From: Polynucleobacter sp. UK-Kesae-W10
Lineage (GTDB): Bacteria; Pseudomonadota; Gammaproteobacteria; Burkholderiales; Burkholderiaceae
Direction: 5' to 3'
DNA length: 64,000 nt
Assembly (NCBI RefSeq): GCF_018881575.1
Contig: NZ_JACVQB010000002.1
Location: forward strand, 186,001-250,000
Shown in pieces: positions 1 to 9,821 of this stretch (positions are counted from its first letter, which is position 1; each line of letters starts with the position of its first letter). The position numbers were made by a program, and so were the translations under genes. Below the pieces are notes generated by a model, which saw nothing but the letters and a program-made list of their open reading frames with translations, was not told the DNA's origin and did no database searches.

Positions 1-398
1 AGGAGCACCATTGGCACATCTACAACTTGACCGATGTATTCAAAATCCTTCATTGGGTCAAAGTTCAGCTTCTTGTATAAGGCCGGTGCAGTGGCCATTC
101 CCATATGGTGAATGAAGATGGTGTAGCCATCCGGTGCGGAGCGCGCAACGCGAGTTGCGGCAATGGTTCCGCCAGCGCCTACGGTGTTTTCAACGATCAC
201 GGTTTGACCGAGCTCTTTGCCCATCGGCACGGCAATGAGACGGGCCACAGCGTCTGTCGGGCCACCAGCAGAGAAGGGGACCACCAAAGTGATTGGTTTA
301 TTAGGGTATGGATCAGCAGCGAGTGCGGTTCCCGCAAGGAATGCAGTGCTGGCCAGTGTCAATAAACCAGCAAATAGCGATTTACGTAATTTCATCAT
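1..398 (-). CDS. Bug family tripartite tricarboxylate transporter substrate-binding protein (C-terminus cut off)
   Basis: Periplasmic receptor of the Bug/TctC family, which captures small carboxylates for a TTT permease. The visible N-terminal part has a signal peptide ending in LAGTALAA, then the family opening YPNKPITLVVPFSAGG with a GGPTD-like ligand loop, and the usual SAPDGYTI motif. The start is ATG at 398 (alternative ATG at 395). The gene runs off the left edge, so about 130 of the usual ~325 residues are seen. It lies downstream of the CitE-like, MmgE/PrpD and hydratase genes on the same strand, 97 bases after the lyase gene, suggesting that it binds the substrate of those enzymes. 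No TctA or TctB membrane subunit is in the window. Confidence 0.9.
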   Translation of the reverse strand, partial: MMKLRKSLFAGLLTLASTAFLAGTALAADPYPNKPITLVVPFSAGGPTDAVARLIAVPMGKELGQTVIVENTVGAGGTIAATRVARSAPDGYTIFIHHMGMATAPALYKKLNFDPMKDFEYIGQVVDVPMVL

Positions 399-494
399 GA
401 GTCTCAGTAGTGTTTGTTATAAAAAGCGCGAATGTACTACGTTGGTACAACCTTATTTTGCCAGTATTTTGGCTAATTGCGGGCCTGCTTGCGA

Positions 495-1346
495 TTAGTG
501 TTTACCAGCAAGAGCAAGTGTTCTCTGAGCTAGAAGGACTACTGGGCGATCAATCATTTTTCCATCGAGCTTTACAGCACCTCCTTTTGAGGCGTGATCG
601 GCCTCAATGACTCTTTGGGCCCAAGTGAGCTCCTCTTCAGTAGGCATAAAGGCTGCTTTCACGATAGCGACTTGTTTGGGGTGTATGCAGAGCTTGGCAC
701 CGAATCCCATGCGCTTTGCTCTCTCAGAGTCTTCGGTGATCCGCGGAAGATCATCGGTTGATGGTGTAACCCCATCAATAGGAGGGGCAATTTGCGCCAA
801 ACGGGATGCCAGGACTATTTGGTAGCGGGCAGGTTGTAATTCCGTTTCTTGTGCATCGCAAACCATACCAAGATCTGCCTGCAGATCAAGATTACCTAAG
901 GCAAGGCGCAATACTTGGTTGGAGTTTGCAATCTCACGCAAATGATCTAATCCTTTAGCGGTTTCAATCATTGGAATCATCGCGGTGTGCGGCAACATGA
1001 GGGCCGCACCATTGATTTGATCTAAAGATTCACTTTTGGGAATGAGTAGGCAGCTGATTTTGAGTTCTTGCGCCAAGATTAAATCCGCCGAATAGAACTT
1101 CGTGCCAGGAGAGTTGCTGCGAATCACTAAGCGTTTTTTTTGTTCCTCAGAAAACTGGGGCCATGCAGCACGAATGGCATTGCGTGCCGCCTCTTTATCT
1201 TCCTCGGCAACAGCGTCCTCAAGATCTAGTACAACACCGCTCGCCCCGCTATCGAGTGCCTTAGCAAAACGTTCAGGGCGCGTGCCTGGAACGAATAAAA
1301 AGTTACTACTAAAGCCAAGGGGAGTATCGAGTGGGTTCATATTCAA
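495..1346 (-). CDS. HpcH/HpaI aldolase / citrate lyase beta-subunit-like protein (CoA-ester lyase)
   Basis: A TIM-barrel lyase of the CitE-like group, which cleaves 3-hydroxy-acyl-CoA esters such as malyl-CoA, citramalyl-CoA or methylmalyl-CoA. At 283 aa it has the length of stand-alone CitE-like enzymes. Family marks include the N-terminal FVPGTRPERFAKAL, the VLDLEDAV strand carrying the metal-ligand acidic residues (about 39-46), PMIETAKGL (Glu about 126) and the C-terminal GFGAKLCIHPKQ. ATG at 1346 or 1340 can serve as start; neither has a clear Shine-Dalgarno. The neighbouring hydratase and MmgE/PrpD genes point to citramalyl-CoA or beta-methylmalyl-CoA as a plausible substrate, which is inference. 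Confidence 0.88.
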   Translation of the reverse strand: MNMNPLDTPLGFSSNFLFVPGTRPERFAKALDSGASGVVLDLEDAVAEEDKEAARNAIRAAWPQFSEEQKKRLVIRSNSPGTKFYSADLILAQELKISCLLIPKSESLDQINGAALMLPHTAMIPMIETAKGLDHLREIANSNQVLRLALGNLDLQADLGMVCDAQETELQPARYQIVLASRLAQIAPPIDGVTPSTDDLPRITEDSERAKRMGFGAKLCIHPKQVAIVKAAFMPTEEELTWAQRVIEADHASKGGAVKLDGKMIDRPVVLLAQRTLALAGKH

Positions 1347-1373
1347 AGGGTGACTAGTTTATTCAAGCAAATA

Positions 1374-2750
1374 TTATTGGACGGGTAGTAATAGACCAAT
1401 CTTGGCCTGATTACGGATATTCCACAAGCGATCAATTGCCTGGGCCATTTCTGCGGGGCTAGCGCCACCACTAAAAGCCGCTAGGCGCATGGCTTTATCA
1501 GTGATTTCAGCTCTAGAAAGAGTATTGCCTGGATCGCCTTTTGGCTCATCAACGCGACCTGTCAATATTTGGCCGTTATTTAAATGTACTTTCACTTTGC
1601 CAATCCAACGCTGCGGGTAAGCGCCATCCACTTCGGGATCTAAGGTCATAGAAACGTGATCGCGGAATAAGCAAATCGCATCATCGTGAAAATGGTCATC
1701 AAATTCTTGTAAGCCAGCAAATTGATAGTGTGCAATTAAAGCCAGCACAGTGCCCATCGAGAATTTGGATTGATGCACAGTTGCAGGATCGGTGACAGGA
1801 CCCAGTACGTCAATAGCACCTTGATGCACTAAGGTTTCTACTTTGGCGATATCGCTCGGTTTGAGGTGGTGTGCCAGCATGACTTGCAAAAGTGCGTCAG
1901 CAGCAGGATGGGTATGACGACAGGAGGCGTGGTACTTAAAGCTGGTTTCAGCCAGAGTCCAGCGGGTGCCCAAACGATCTACTAATTTGCTGGGGTCCGC
2001 ATCGCTTGACATGCCAGCAGCCAAGCCTTGCTTGCCTTCAAGAATGTGATGTGCCCCAGTAAAGCCAGACTGGGCAATATAAGCAGACATCAGTCCAGTG
2101 GAGGCAGCGTGCGCTGTATGCAATTGCTTAGAATCAGCGGCATCACGTAAGAACTCCCACAGTCCTGCAGATTGGGTTCCAGCAGAACCAAAGGCATGCA
2201 ACATTTGTTCTGGGTTGAGTTTAAGCAAGCGACCCACTGTAGCAGCGGCAGCAATCGTGCCCGCAGTACCTGTAGTGTGAAAGACCTTGTAGTGTGATCG
2301 CCCTAAAAATTCACCCACACGAATGCCGACTTCATAACCCGCAATTGCGGCAACTAACAATTCTTCGCCAGATGCGCCGATTGCTTGCGCACACGCTAAG
2401 GCCGGTGGAAAGACAACGGTAGCGGGATGAAAGACTGAACCATTATGAACATCATCTTGCTCAGCTACGTGAGAGGCTGCTGCATTTGCCATGGCCGCTA
2501 AAAAAGGGCTCGAACTCGAGCGGCTAATGAGGATCTCTGCGGGGCCTGGGTGCGTAGCATTAAAGCCACCCATGTTTTGAGCAAATTGGGTAATCGTTTC
2601 AACAGGGCGTGAGCCTTTGCCTGCAATGGCTGAGCCAAACCAGTCAACGAATAAATCTTCTGCGCGAAGGATGACATCGTTTGGTATTGCATCAATTTGC
2701 AGATTGGCCGCAAAAGTGGCTAGTTCACGCGAGAGATCATTAGTAGACAT
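1374..2750 (-). CDS. MmgE/PrpD family protein
   Basis: Member of the 2-methylcitrate dehydratase / cis-aconitate decarboxylase superfamily, 458 aa, full length. Visible family marks are the EQDDVHNGSVFHPA segment (residues about 96-109), which holds the conserved Asp pair and His near the active site, the FHTTGTAGT loop (about 158-166), and FKYHASCRHTHPAADAL (about 269-285). It sits between a hotdog hydratase and a CitE-like lyase, so it probably handles a branched or unsaturated di- or tricarboxylate. The exact reaction (dehydratase, decarboxylase or isomerase) cannot be read from the sequence. It is not part of a prpBCD methylcitrate cluster here. Confidence 0.88.
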   Translation of the reverse strand: MSTNDLSRELATFAANLQIDAIPNDVILRAEDLFVDWFGSAIAGKGSRPVETITQFAQNMGGFNATHPGPAEILISRSSSSPFLAAMANAAASHVAEQDDVHNGSVFHPATVVFPPALACAQAIGASGEELLVAAIAGYEVGIRVGEFLGRSHYKVFHTTGTAGTIAAAATVGRLLKLNPEQMLHAFGSAGTQSAGLWEFLRDAADSKQLHTAHAASTGLMSAYIAQSGFTGAHHILEGKQGLAAGMSSDADPSKLVDRLGTRWTLAETSFKYHASCRHTHPAADALLQVMLAHHLKPSDIAKVETLVHQGAIDVLGPVTDPATVHQSKFSMGTVLALIAHYQFAGLQEFDDHFHDDAICLFRDHVSMTLDPEVDGAYPQRWIGKVKVHLNNGQILTGRVDEPKGDPGNTLSRAEITDKAMRLAAFSGGASPAEMAQAIDRLWNIRNQAKIGLLLPVQ

Positions 2751-2775
2751 TGGATGGATCTTTTAAAGGAGTGGC

Positions 2776-3660
2776 TTAAGCGAGAACAGCGGTGGCTTGC
2801 ATGGTTAGCCAGCCTTCATGATCTTGTGCCCAAATAGAAATCGTTTTGCCAGAGGGATCTTTTTCAAGATCAGGTTTTGCATTTACCTTAAACAAATTGA
2901 TGTCAAAAGTCGGGCGAATCGCGCGGAATTCAAAACTGTTGAGCCTGCAGCCAGGAATGCTTTGGCGCACGAGGTCCACTAGCAGTGTGGCAATTAATGG
3001 ACCATGAACGATGAGGCCGGGGTATCCTTCCACTTCGGTAACGTATTGACGATCGTAGTGAATGCGATGCCCGTTAAAGGTCAGTGCGGAATAGCGGAAT
3101 AGCAGGACATCATCCGGGGTAATGGTTTTGCTCCACTGCGCATCACTGGGGGCTGGTGTGGGCGCGACAGGTTTGTCATCAGGCCCTGGCGCATCGCGAT
3201 ACACAATGTCATGCTCTTCGATAATCGCTAAACCCTCTTGATTCGAAATCTCGTGTTTTACTAAAACGAAAATTAAATCACCGGTGCGACCCGCTTTATG
3301 AGTAACGGATTCAATTGTTGATGTGCGGGTAATCTCATCGCCTACGCTCAGGGGTTTGAGCCACTGCACGCGACTACCTGCCCACATGCGGCGAGGCAAC
3401 GGCACGGGAGGTAAAAAACCACCACGCTTCGGATGGCCATCAGGACCAATTTCAGATTGACGGGCGTGTGGCAAGAAATACAGCCAGTGCCACAGTTCAG
3501 GCAAAAAGCTCCCTTTAGTGGGGTCTGGATCGGGGCGATCTAACGTTGCCGATAGCGCTCTTACAGGCGCTGCTGTAACGGAGTCAGATAGTGACTCGGT
3601 TTTGCCGAGCCACTCTTGAAGATGGGTAATGGTTTGGGGTTCGATTCGCATAACTTCCAT
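2776..3660 (-). CDS. FAS1-like/MaoC-like hotdog dehydratase (mesaconyl-C4-CoA hydratase-like)
   Basis: A 294-aa double-hotdog protein of the HTD2 / mesaconyl-C4-CoA (3-methylfumaryl-CoA) hydratase type. The N-terminal half carries the FAS1-like dehydratase fold, including RRMWAGSRVQWLKPL. The C-terminal half carries the signature RYSALTFNGHRIHYD followed by YPGLIVHGPL, where the His/Asp pair is the usual catalytic site. Such enzymes hydrate mesaconyl- or related enoyl-CoA esters; in itaconate/mesaconate and 3-hydroxypropionate-cycle pathways they feed a citramalyl-CoA lyase, which fits the CitE-like gene two places downstream. The start could be M1 or M4. Confidence 0.85.
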   Translation of the reverse strand: MEVMRIEPQTITHLQEWLGKTESLSDSVTAAPVRALSATLDRPDPDPTKGSFLPELWHWLYFLPHARQSEIGPDGHPKRGGFLPPVPLPRRMWAGSRVQWLKPLSVGDEITRTSTIESVTHKAGRTGDLIFVLVKHEISNQEGLAIIEEHDIVYRDAPGPDDKPVAPTPAPSDAQWSKTITPDDVLLFRYSALTFNGHRIHYDRQYVTEVEGYPGLIVHGPLIATLLVDLVRQSIPGCRLNSFEFRAIRPTFDINLFKVNAKPDLEKDPSGKTISIWAQDHEGWLTMQATAVLA

Positions 3661-3684
3661 TATGCCAATCTTAAGAAAAAGGAT

Positions 3685-5022
3685 TTAGCCGATTAAAACG
3701 CCAGCAAAATAGATGAGCAGACCAGCCAGCGCGCTGCCACCTAGAACGGCCATTACGCCTTTTTGGAATTTAAATAGCGCTAATCCTGTAAGAGCGCAAA
3801 TCAATATAGAAATCCAGGAGATGGAGCCACCTAGACCATGCGGTAAAAAGACGTGATATGCAAAAAATAGGCCAAGATTGACGATCACGCCAACAACTGC
3901 AGCGGTGATTGCTGTCAGTGGGGCAGTAAAGCTGAGTTTGCCGTGGGTGGACTCCACCAAAGGACCGCCGACCAAAATAAAGAAGAAGGAGGGCAAGAAG
4001 GTGAACCAAGTGGCAACGCAAGCACCGAGCACGCCAAACCAAAATGGATTGCTATTGCCGATGAGATGTTGAATGTGTCCCGCTAGATAGCCAACAAACG
4101 CAACTACCATGATGAGGGGGCCTGGCGTGGTTTCACCAAGTGCTAAGCCATCAATCATCTGATTCGCGCTGAGCCAATGAAAGTGATCGACCGCACCTTG
4201 ATAAACATAAGGCAATACTGCGTAAGCGCCACCAAAGGTCAGAAAGGCTGCCTTCGTAAAGAACCAGGCGATATTGGGATAGAGGGTTTTCCAGCCAAAG
4301 ATGAGTAGTAAGGCGCCTATGGGTAAGAGCCAGCATGCTAAGGCAACAGCGCTATGCAATAAGGTTTTTTGGTAACTAAACAAGGCATGCGCTGGTGTTG
4401 GGGTGTCGTCATCAATCATGGCAGCGCCATAACTCTTGAGATCTTTATTGCCGCGTCCGCTCGCTTGAAAATATTCTGGATAGCGTTTGCCGCCCCAGTA
4501 TCCAATGGCTGCTGCAATCACAACAATAATTGGAAACGATAAGTTCAAAATAAAGATAGCTAAAAAGGAAGCTAAAGCAATCCACTTTAAAGCTGAGTTA
4601 TGAATCGTGCGTTTACCAATGCGTACTGCTGCATGCAACACGATTGCGGTGACCGCAGGTTTAATACCAAAAAAGATCGCAGTAATCCAAGGCACTTGTC
4701 CAAAAGTGAGGTAGATCCAAGATAGCGCAATAAGAATCATGAGTGAGGGCAGCACAAATAAGGTGCCCGCTAAAATTCCACCCCAACTGCGGTGCATGAG
4801 CCAACCGATATAAGTGACAAGTTGTTGCGCTTCAGGTCCTGGCAGCAACATGCAGTAATTCAGCGCATGTAAAAAACGCCGCTCAGAAATCCAGCGGCGC
4901 TTCTCAACTAACTCCTGATGGAGGACTGCAATCTGGCCTGCGGGGCCACCAAAGCTAATAAAGCCAAGCTTTGTCCAAAATTTGAGGGCCTCTCGCAGGC
5001 TAACGAAGGGAGGACGACTCAA
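3685..5022 (-). CDS. chrA: ChrA family chromate transporter (two CHR domains)
   Basis: Integral membrane protein of the CHR superfamily, long form (445 aa), built of two homologous CHR domains. The first begins at about residue 8 with [18 protein letters not shown] and contains the conserved LPGPEAQQL loop. The second, from about residue 260, shows [19 protein letters not shown] and the matching [10 protein letters not shown] loop. The family exports chromate (or sulfate) in proton-linked fashion. Its ATG overlaps the stop of fabI by four bases (ATGA), so the two are translationally coupled, an odd partnership. No chrB regulator is nearby. Substrate specificity is inferred from family only. 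Confidence 0.9.
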   Translation of the reverse strand: MSRPPFVSLREALKFWTKLGFISFGGPAGQIAVLHQELVEKRRWISERRFLHALNYCMLLPGPEAQQLVTYIGWLMHRSWGGILAGTLFVLPSLMILIALSWIYLTFGQVPWITAIFFGIKPAVTAIVLHAAVRIGKRTIHNSALKWIALASFLAIFILNLSFPIIVVIAAAIGYWGGKRYPEYFQASGRGNKDLKSYGAAMIDDDTPTPAHALFSYQKTLLHSAVALACWLLPIGALLLIFGWKTLYPNIAWFFTKAAFLTFGGAYAVLPYVYQGAVDHFHWLSANQMIDGLALGETTPGPLIMVVAFVGYLAGHIQHLIGNSNPFWFGVLGACVATWFTFLPSFFFILVGGPLVESTHGKLSFTAPLTAITAAVVGVIVNLGLFFAYHVFLPHGLGGSISWISILICALTGLALFKFQKGVMAVLGGSALAGLLIYFAGVLIG

Positions 5023-5804
5023 GCGTCTTCCATTCCGCCAACCACTTGGCTAAAGCCGTTATCCACATAAATGATTTCGGCAGTGATGCCGTTTGCTAAA
5101 TCCGACAATAAGAAAGCGGCAGTATTGCCCACATCATCAATGGTTACATTGCGACGTAATGGGGCAGTTTGTTCAACAGCTTCCAAAATTTTTCCGAAAC
5201 CTTTAATGCCGGATGCAGCCAAGGTCTTAATAGGGCCAGCAGAAATGCCGTTAGCACGAATACCTTTAGGGCCCACTGAGCCAGCGAGGTAACGTACTGA
5301 GGCTTCTAATGAGGCTTTGGCTAAACCCATGGTGTTGTAGTTCGGAACATTCTTCATGGAGCCTAAATAGGTCAATGTCAGCAAAGAAGATTTGTCACGT
5401 AGCATTGGGAGCGCTTCTTTAGCCATCGCAGGGAAGCTATACGCAGAAATGTCATGCGCAATTTTGAAGCCTTCACGTGAAAGGCCTTCTAAGAAGTCGC
5501 CCGCAATTGCCTCACGTGGTGCAAAGCCAATCGCATGAACAAAGCCATCAAACTGCGGCCATGATTTGGCTAAATCTTTAAAGAGGGCAGAAATCTGCTC
5601 ATCACTACCCACATCACAATCAAAAATCAGTTCGGTGTTGAATTCTTTTGCGAAATCGACGATGCGGTCCTTGAAGCGCTCTCCAACGTAGGTAAAGGCC
5701 AATTCGGCACCTTCACGATGGCAGGCCTTAGCGATGCCATAGGCAATAGAACGGTTGGAGAGGAGGCCGGTAATGAGGATTTTTTTGCCGGATAGAAAGC
5801 CCAT
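5019..5804 (-). CDS. fabI: NADH-dependent enoyl-[acyl-carrier-protein] reductase FabI
   Basis: Performs the last reduction of each cycle of type II fatty-acid synthesis, the step blocked by triclosan. At 261 aa it is a typical FabI of the short-chain dehydrogenase superfamily: N-terminal nucleotide site [20 protein letters not shown], and the FabI-type Tyr-x6-Lys catalytic pair in YNTMGLAK (about residues 156-163), followed by the [12 protein letters not shown] substrate loop. A good Shine-Dalgarno (AAGGA) lies 7 bases before ATG at 5804. It heads the leftward operon, overlapping chrA by four bases, and is divergent from yejA across 50 bases. Confidence 0.96.
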   Translation of the reverse strand: MGFLSGKKILITGLLSNRSIAYGIAKACHREGAELAFTYVGERFKDRIVDFAKEFNTELIFDCDVGSDEQISALFKDLAKSWPQFDGFVHAIGFAPREAIAGDFLEGLSREGFKIAHDISAYSFPAMAKEALPMLRDKSSLLTLTYLGSMKNVPNYNTMGLAKASLEASVRYLAGSVGPKGIRANGISAGPIKTLAASGIKGFGKILEAVEQTAPLRRNVTIDDVGNTAAFLLSDLANGITAEIIYVDNGFSQVVGGMEDA

Positions 5805-5854
5805 GTTGTTTCCTTTGCTTCAAATATGATTAGCTATCTACAATTGTTGCATAT

Positions 5855-7723
5855 ATGCCAGCCCAAACCCCTTTTCGCCAAATTGCCTATTTCTTGCTGC
5901 TTTCCCTGCTGGCGGGGCTTGCGGGCAATATTACGCAGGCGGCGCAAGGAATCGCGCAGTACGGCAAACCCAAGTATGCGGATGGATTTGCCCATTTTGA
6001 CTATGTAAATCCCAATGCCCCCCGGGGTGGCACCTTGGTTTTACCTAACCCTGGCCAGAGAACGAGTTTTGATAAGTTCAATCCCTACACATTGCGGGGA
6101 ATCACTGCCCCTGGCATCGACCTCATGTTTGAATCTTTGGCAGAGGGGAGCGCGGATGAGGTATCGAGTATTTATGGTTTATTGGCCGACGATATTGAGG
6201 TAGCTAAAGATCGTCAGTCTGTGACATTCCATATTCGTCCAGAGGCGAAATTTTCCGATGGAAGTCCGGTACTCGCTGCAGATGTGAAATATAGCTTTGA
6301 CACGCTGATGAGTGGTCTGGCTCATCCTCGTTACAAAACTACGTTTGCGGATGTGAAACAAGCTGTAGTGATTTCAGATCGCGTAGTGCGTTTTGATTTC
6401 AAAAATAACAATACCGAGCTTCCGATCATGGTCGGCACTTTGCCAATCTTTTCTCGCAATTGGGGGAAAAAACCCGATGGCACGATGACCCCCTTTGATA
6501 AGTTGGCTTTTGAGACGCCAATCGGCAGCGGGCCCTATCTGATCGAGTCCTATAAGGCTGGGAAGTCGATTACCTATAAGCGTAACCCACAGTACTGGGT
6601 TGATCAACTCACCAAGCCATTAAATGTGCGCATCGGTTTTTATAACTTTGATCGCGTGCTCTATAAGTTATATAGCGATGATGCTGTACGTCTTGAAGCT
6701 TTCAAGGCTGGTGAGTTTGATGCGCTGGTGGAATACCGCGCAAAGATTTGGGCCAAAGGCTATGTGGGCTCTAAATTTGATAATGGTAGCTTGCTCAAAA
6801 AAGCTTTCATCAATCACAACGGCGCAGGCATGCAGGGATTTGCGATGAATGTGCGCAAACCTAACTTGCAAGACCCCCGAGTTCGTCAAGCATTAGGTTT
6901 GGCGCTTGATTTTGAGTGGCTCAATCGCCAAATATTTTTTGATCAGTACGGCCGTATCAGCAGCTACTTTACGAATAGTGATTTGAGTGCAAATTTTGAT
7001 GGACCTCGCAAGCCAACAGAAGCGGAGTTGAAATTACTTAGACCTCTAAAAGCGAAATATCCGCAATGGGTTCCTGATGCGGTATTTGGACCTATGCCTG
7101 CACCACCATCGACTAAGCCTCCTGGCAGCCTGCGTCAGAATCTACGTCAGGCGCGTGAATTGCTCATGCATGCGGGCTGGCAGTATCGCGATGGGGCTCT
7201 GCGAAACGAAAAAGGGGAGCCATTTCGCATTGAGATGGTGGAAAACGGTGGATTTTTCTTGCGAGTTCTCTCAGCTTACGGTCGCAACTTAGAAAAGTTA
7301 GGCATCCAGCTCGATATTCGTACTAGTGACTTTGCTTTGTATCAAAAGCGTATGGATGAATATGACTTTGATATGACCACTACGCGTTTCCCGGATTCGC
7401 AAAATCCTGGTAATGAATTATGGGACCGCTTTGGTAGTCAGGCTGCCAAATCAAAAGGCTCGGACAATATTATTGGCATACAGTCGCCGGTAGTCGATGC
7501 TTTGATCGAAGCGATTACCAAAGCGCAGAATCGTGAAGAGCTCCGCGCCGCGTGCCGTGCGCTGGATCGTGTCTTGTGGAATAGTTATTACGTCATACCG
7601 CAGTGGTACAACCCTACTCATCGGGTTGCCTTCCGAAAAGAAATGCGTTACCCAGAGCCACCTTTGTACTATCAAGCGGAGCCCTGGATTATGCAAAACT
7701 GGTGGAAAGAAGAGAGTAAATAA
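5855..7723 (+). CDS. yejA: Extracellular solute-binding protein family 5 (YejA-type oligopeptide receptor)
   Basis: Periplasmic binding protein of the Yej ABC importer, which takes up peptides (in enterobacteria also microcin C). It is 622 aa, the usual large SBP_bac_5 size. A signal peptide occupies about the first 33 residues (hydrophobic run FLLLSLLAGLAG). Family hallmarks are YADGFAHFDYVNPNAPRGG near the mature N-terminus and VTFHIRPEAKFSDGSPVLA at about 127-145. No clear Shine-Dalgarno precedes ATG 5855. The stop shares one base with the start of yejB, so the operon yejABEF is tightly coupled. Confidence 0.94.
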   Translation: MPAQTPFRQIAYFLLLSLLAGLAGNITQAAQGIAQYGKPKYADGFAHFDYVNPNAPRGGTLVLPNPGQRTSFDKFNPYTLRGITAPGIDLMFESLAEGSADEVSSIYGLLADDIEVAKDRQSVTFHIRPEAKFSDGSPVLAADVKYSFDTLMSGLAHPRYKTTFADVKQAVVISDRVVRFDFKNNNTELPIMVGTLPIFSRNWGKKPDGTMTPFDKLAFETPIGSGPYLIESYKAGKSITYKRNPQYWVDQLTKPLNVRIGFYNFDRVLYKLYSDDAVRLEAFKAGEFDALVEYRAKIWAKGYVGSKFDNGSLLKKAFINHNGAGMQGFAMNVRKPNLQDPRVRQALGLALDFEWLNRQIFFDQYGRISSYFTNSDLSANFDGPRKPTEAELKLLRPLKAKYPQWVPDAVFGPMPAPPSTKPPGSLRQNLRQARELLMHAGWQYRDGALRNEKGEPFRIEMVENGGFFLRVLSAYGRNLEKLGIQLDIRTSDFALYQKRMDEYDFDMTTTRFPDSQNPGNELWDRFGSQAAKSKGSDNIIGIQSPVVDALIEAITKAQNREELRAACRALDRVLWNSYYVIPQWYNPTHRVAFRKEMRYPEPPLYYQAEPWIMQNWWKEESK

Positions 7724-8799
7724 TGCAAGGACAAATGCGCGCCTATATCTTTAAGCGTTTATTGCTCATGATTCCTACCTTGTTAGGCGTCTTGACGCTG
7801 ACTTTTGCGGTCGTGCAATTTGTTCCCGGTGGTCCTGTTGAGCAGATGGTCTTGGAGCTCAAGGGCAAAGGCGATGCCGCAGTAGGCGGCACGGAATCTT
7901 CTGGTGCTGGCGCCACTTATCGTGGGCGCCAGGGTATCGATGCGCAGCGCCTTGAGGAAGTGAAAGCCTTATATGGTTTTGATAAGCCTCCACTGGAGCG
8001 TTATTTCATGATGTTGGGTCGTTTTGCGCGCTTTGATTTGGGTGAGAGCTATTACCAGCACGAAAGTGTGTGGCGCTTAGTGGTTTCCAAATTACCGGTA
8101 TCGATCAGTATTGGTTTGTGGACCTTCTTTATTACCTACTTAGTTTCAATTCCCTTGGGTATTGCCAAGGCGGTACGGGATGGGTCACGCTTTGATGCCG
8201 TCACGAGCACCATGATCTTGGTGGGCTACGCTATTCCTGGTTTTGTTTTGGGCGTGCTCTTGCTGGTGCTGTTCGGTGGCGGTAGCTTTCTGCAACTTTT
8301 TCCATTGCGAGGGCTGACCTCAGATGATTGGAGTGATCTCAGTCTGATGGGCAAGGTCATGGATTATTTATGGCACTTGGTACTGCCAATTACGGCATCC
8401 GTTTTAGGTAGTTTTGCAGTGGTCACCATGCTGACAAAAAACGCTTTTCTAGAAGAGATTCGCAAGCAATACGTCTTAACAGCTCGGGCGAAGGGGCTCA
8501 CTGAGAAACAAGTACTTTGGAAGCACGTGTTCCGCAATGCGATGTTGCCATTGGTGACTGGCTTTCCTGCGGCGTTTATTGGAGCCTTTTTTACAGGCTC
8601 ACTGCTAATTGAAACCCTCTTCTCTCTTGATGGGCTTGGCTTGCTCTCGTATGAGTCAGTCATGCGTCGAGATTACCCAGTGGTGTTTGGGACCTTGTAT
8701 CTCTTTACCTTGATTGGCTTGTTTACCAAGCTCATTTCCGATCTTTGCTACGTCTATGTTGATCCTCGTATTCAGTTTGGAGCAGGGGGTGGATCATGA
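7723..8799 (+). CDS. yejB: ABC transporter permease YejB
   Basis: Inner-membrane permease of the oligopeptide importer, 358 aa. It has the N-terminal first membrane segment (RLLLMIPTLLGVLTLTFAVV), the long periplasmic insertion characteristic of YejB with VEQMVLELKGKG, and the BPD_transp_1 core with the EAA coupling loop RAKGLTEKQVLWKHVFRNAM at about 255-275. Its ATG overlaps the yejA stop by one base and its own stop overlaps yejE by four bases. Confidence 0.95.
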   Translation: MQGQMRAYIFKRLLLMIPTLLGVLTLTFAVVQFVPGGPVEQMVLELKGKGDAAVGGTESSGAGATYRGRQGIDAQRLEEVKALYGFDKPPLERYFMMLGRFARFDLGESYYQHESVWRLVVSKLPVSISIGLWTFFITYLVSIPLGIAKAVRDGSRFDAVTSTMILVGYAIPGFVLGVLLLVLFGGGSFLQLFPLRGLTSDDWSDLSLMGKVMDYLWHLVLPITASVLGSFAVVTMLTKNAFLEEIRKQYVLTARAKGLTEKQVLWKHVFRNAMLPLVTGFPAAFIGAFFTGSLLIETLFSLDGLGLLSYESVMRRDYPVVFGTLYLFTLIGLFTKLISDLCYVYVDPRIQFGAGGGS

Positions 8800-9821
8800 G
8801 TCGTTGGCAGCGCTTTAGAAATAATCGTCGGGGCTATGCCAGCTTATGGATATTCATGATCTTGTTTGGGCTTTCGCTTTGTGCAGAGCTGATTGCCAAT
8901 GACAAGCCATTAGTAGTGCGCTATGACGGACATTTTTATTTTCCGATTGTGAAAAATTTGCCTGAGACGGTTTTTGGTGGTGACTTTGCCACCCCAACCG
9001 ATTTTTTAGACCCGGATATTCGTCACAATATAACGAGTGATGGTAACTGGGTGATCTATCCACCCATTACCTATAGTTTTGAAACCCTCAATTATTTCTC
9101 GCAGGTTCCTAATCCTGCACCGCCTTCTTGGCAAAACTGGTTAGGCACCGATGACCGGGGAAGGGATGTGCTTTCGCGCCTGATTTATGGCTTTCGGCTC
9201 TCTATTTTGTTTGGCTTGGCACTGACGGTAGTTGGCGTGACCGTTGGCATCATTACTGGATCCCTAATGGGATTTTTTGGTGGTAAGTTTGATTTGATTT
9301 CACAGCGCCTGATTGAAATCTGGTCAGCCATGCCCGAGCTCTATCTCCTAATTATTTTTGCCTCTATCTTTAATCCGAGCGTGGCCTTACTCATCATCTT
9401 GCTCGCTGCTTTTGGCTGGATGGGGCTATCCGATTACGTTCGTGCAGAGTTCTTTCGTAACCGTGCCTTAGAGTATGTGCGTGCAGCACGTGCTTTGGGT
9501 TTAACGAACTTACAAATTATGTGGCGCCATATTTTGCCCAATAGTTTGACACCGGTAATTACCTTTTTACCATTTCGTATGAGTGCTGCCATTTTGTCTT
9601 TAACTAGCCTGGACTTTTTAGGCTTGGGTGTGCCACCAGGCACACCGAGCTTGGGAGAGCTGCTATCCCAAGGCAAAGGCAATTTAGATGCCTGGTGGAT
9701 TTCGCTATCAACCTTCGTGGTCTTAGTCACAACACTCCTCTTGCTCACCTTTATGGGTGAAGCCTTACGCGATGCTTTTGATTCACGTAAAGCAGGATTA
9801 ATGAGCGGAGGTCGCTCATGA
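8796..9821 (+). CDS. yejE: ABC transporter permease YejE
   Basis: Second membrane subunit of the Yej importer, 341 aa. After the first membrane helix (YASLWIFMILFGLSL) there is a periplasmic segment of about 90 residues typical of YejE, including PPSWQNWLGTDDRGRDVLSR, then the permease domain with the EAA loop AARALGLTNLQIMWRHILPN (about 229-248). Overlaps yejB by four bases upstream and yejF by four bases downstream. Forms the heteromeric channel with YejB. Confidence 0.95.
   Translation: MSRWQRFRNNRRGYASLWIFMILFGLSLCAELIANDKPLVVRYDGHFYFPIVKNLPETVFGGDFATPTDFLDPDIRHNITSDGNWVIYPPITYSFETLNYFSQVPNPAPPSWQNWLGTDDRGRDVLSRLIYGFRLSILFGLALTVVGVTVGIITGSLMGFFGGKFDLISQRLIEIWSAMPELYLLIIFASIFNPSVALLIILLAAFGWMGLSDYVRAEFFRNRALEYVRAARALGLTNLQIMWRHILPNSLTPVITFLPFRMSAAILSLTSLDFLGLGVPPGTPSLGELLSQGKGNLDAWWISLSTFVVLVTTLLLLTFMGEALRDAFDSRKAGLMSGGRS

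Noticed and set aside
105..365. Forward open frames at the left edge
   Set aside because: They lie opposite the Bug receptor, whose frame gives a clear family sequence and signal peptide; the forward translations look like no protein.
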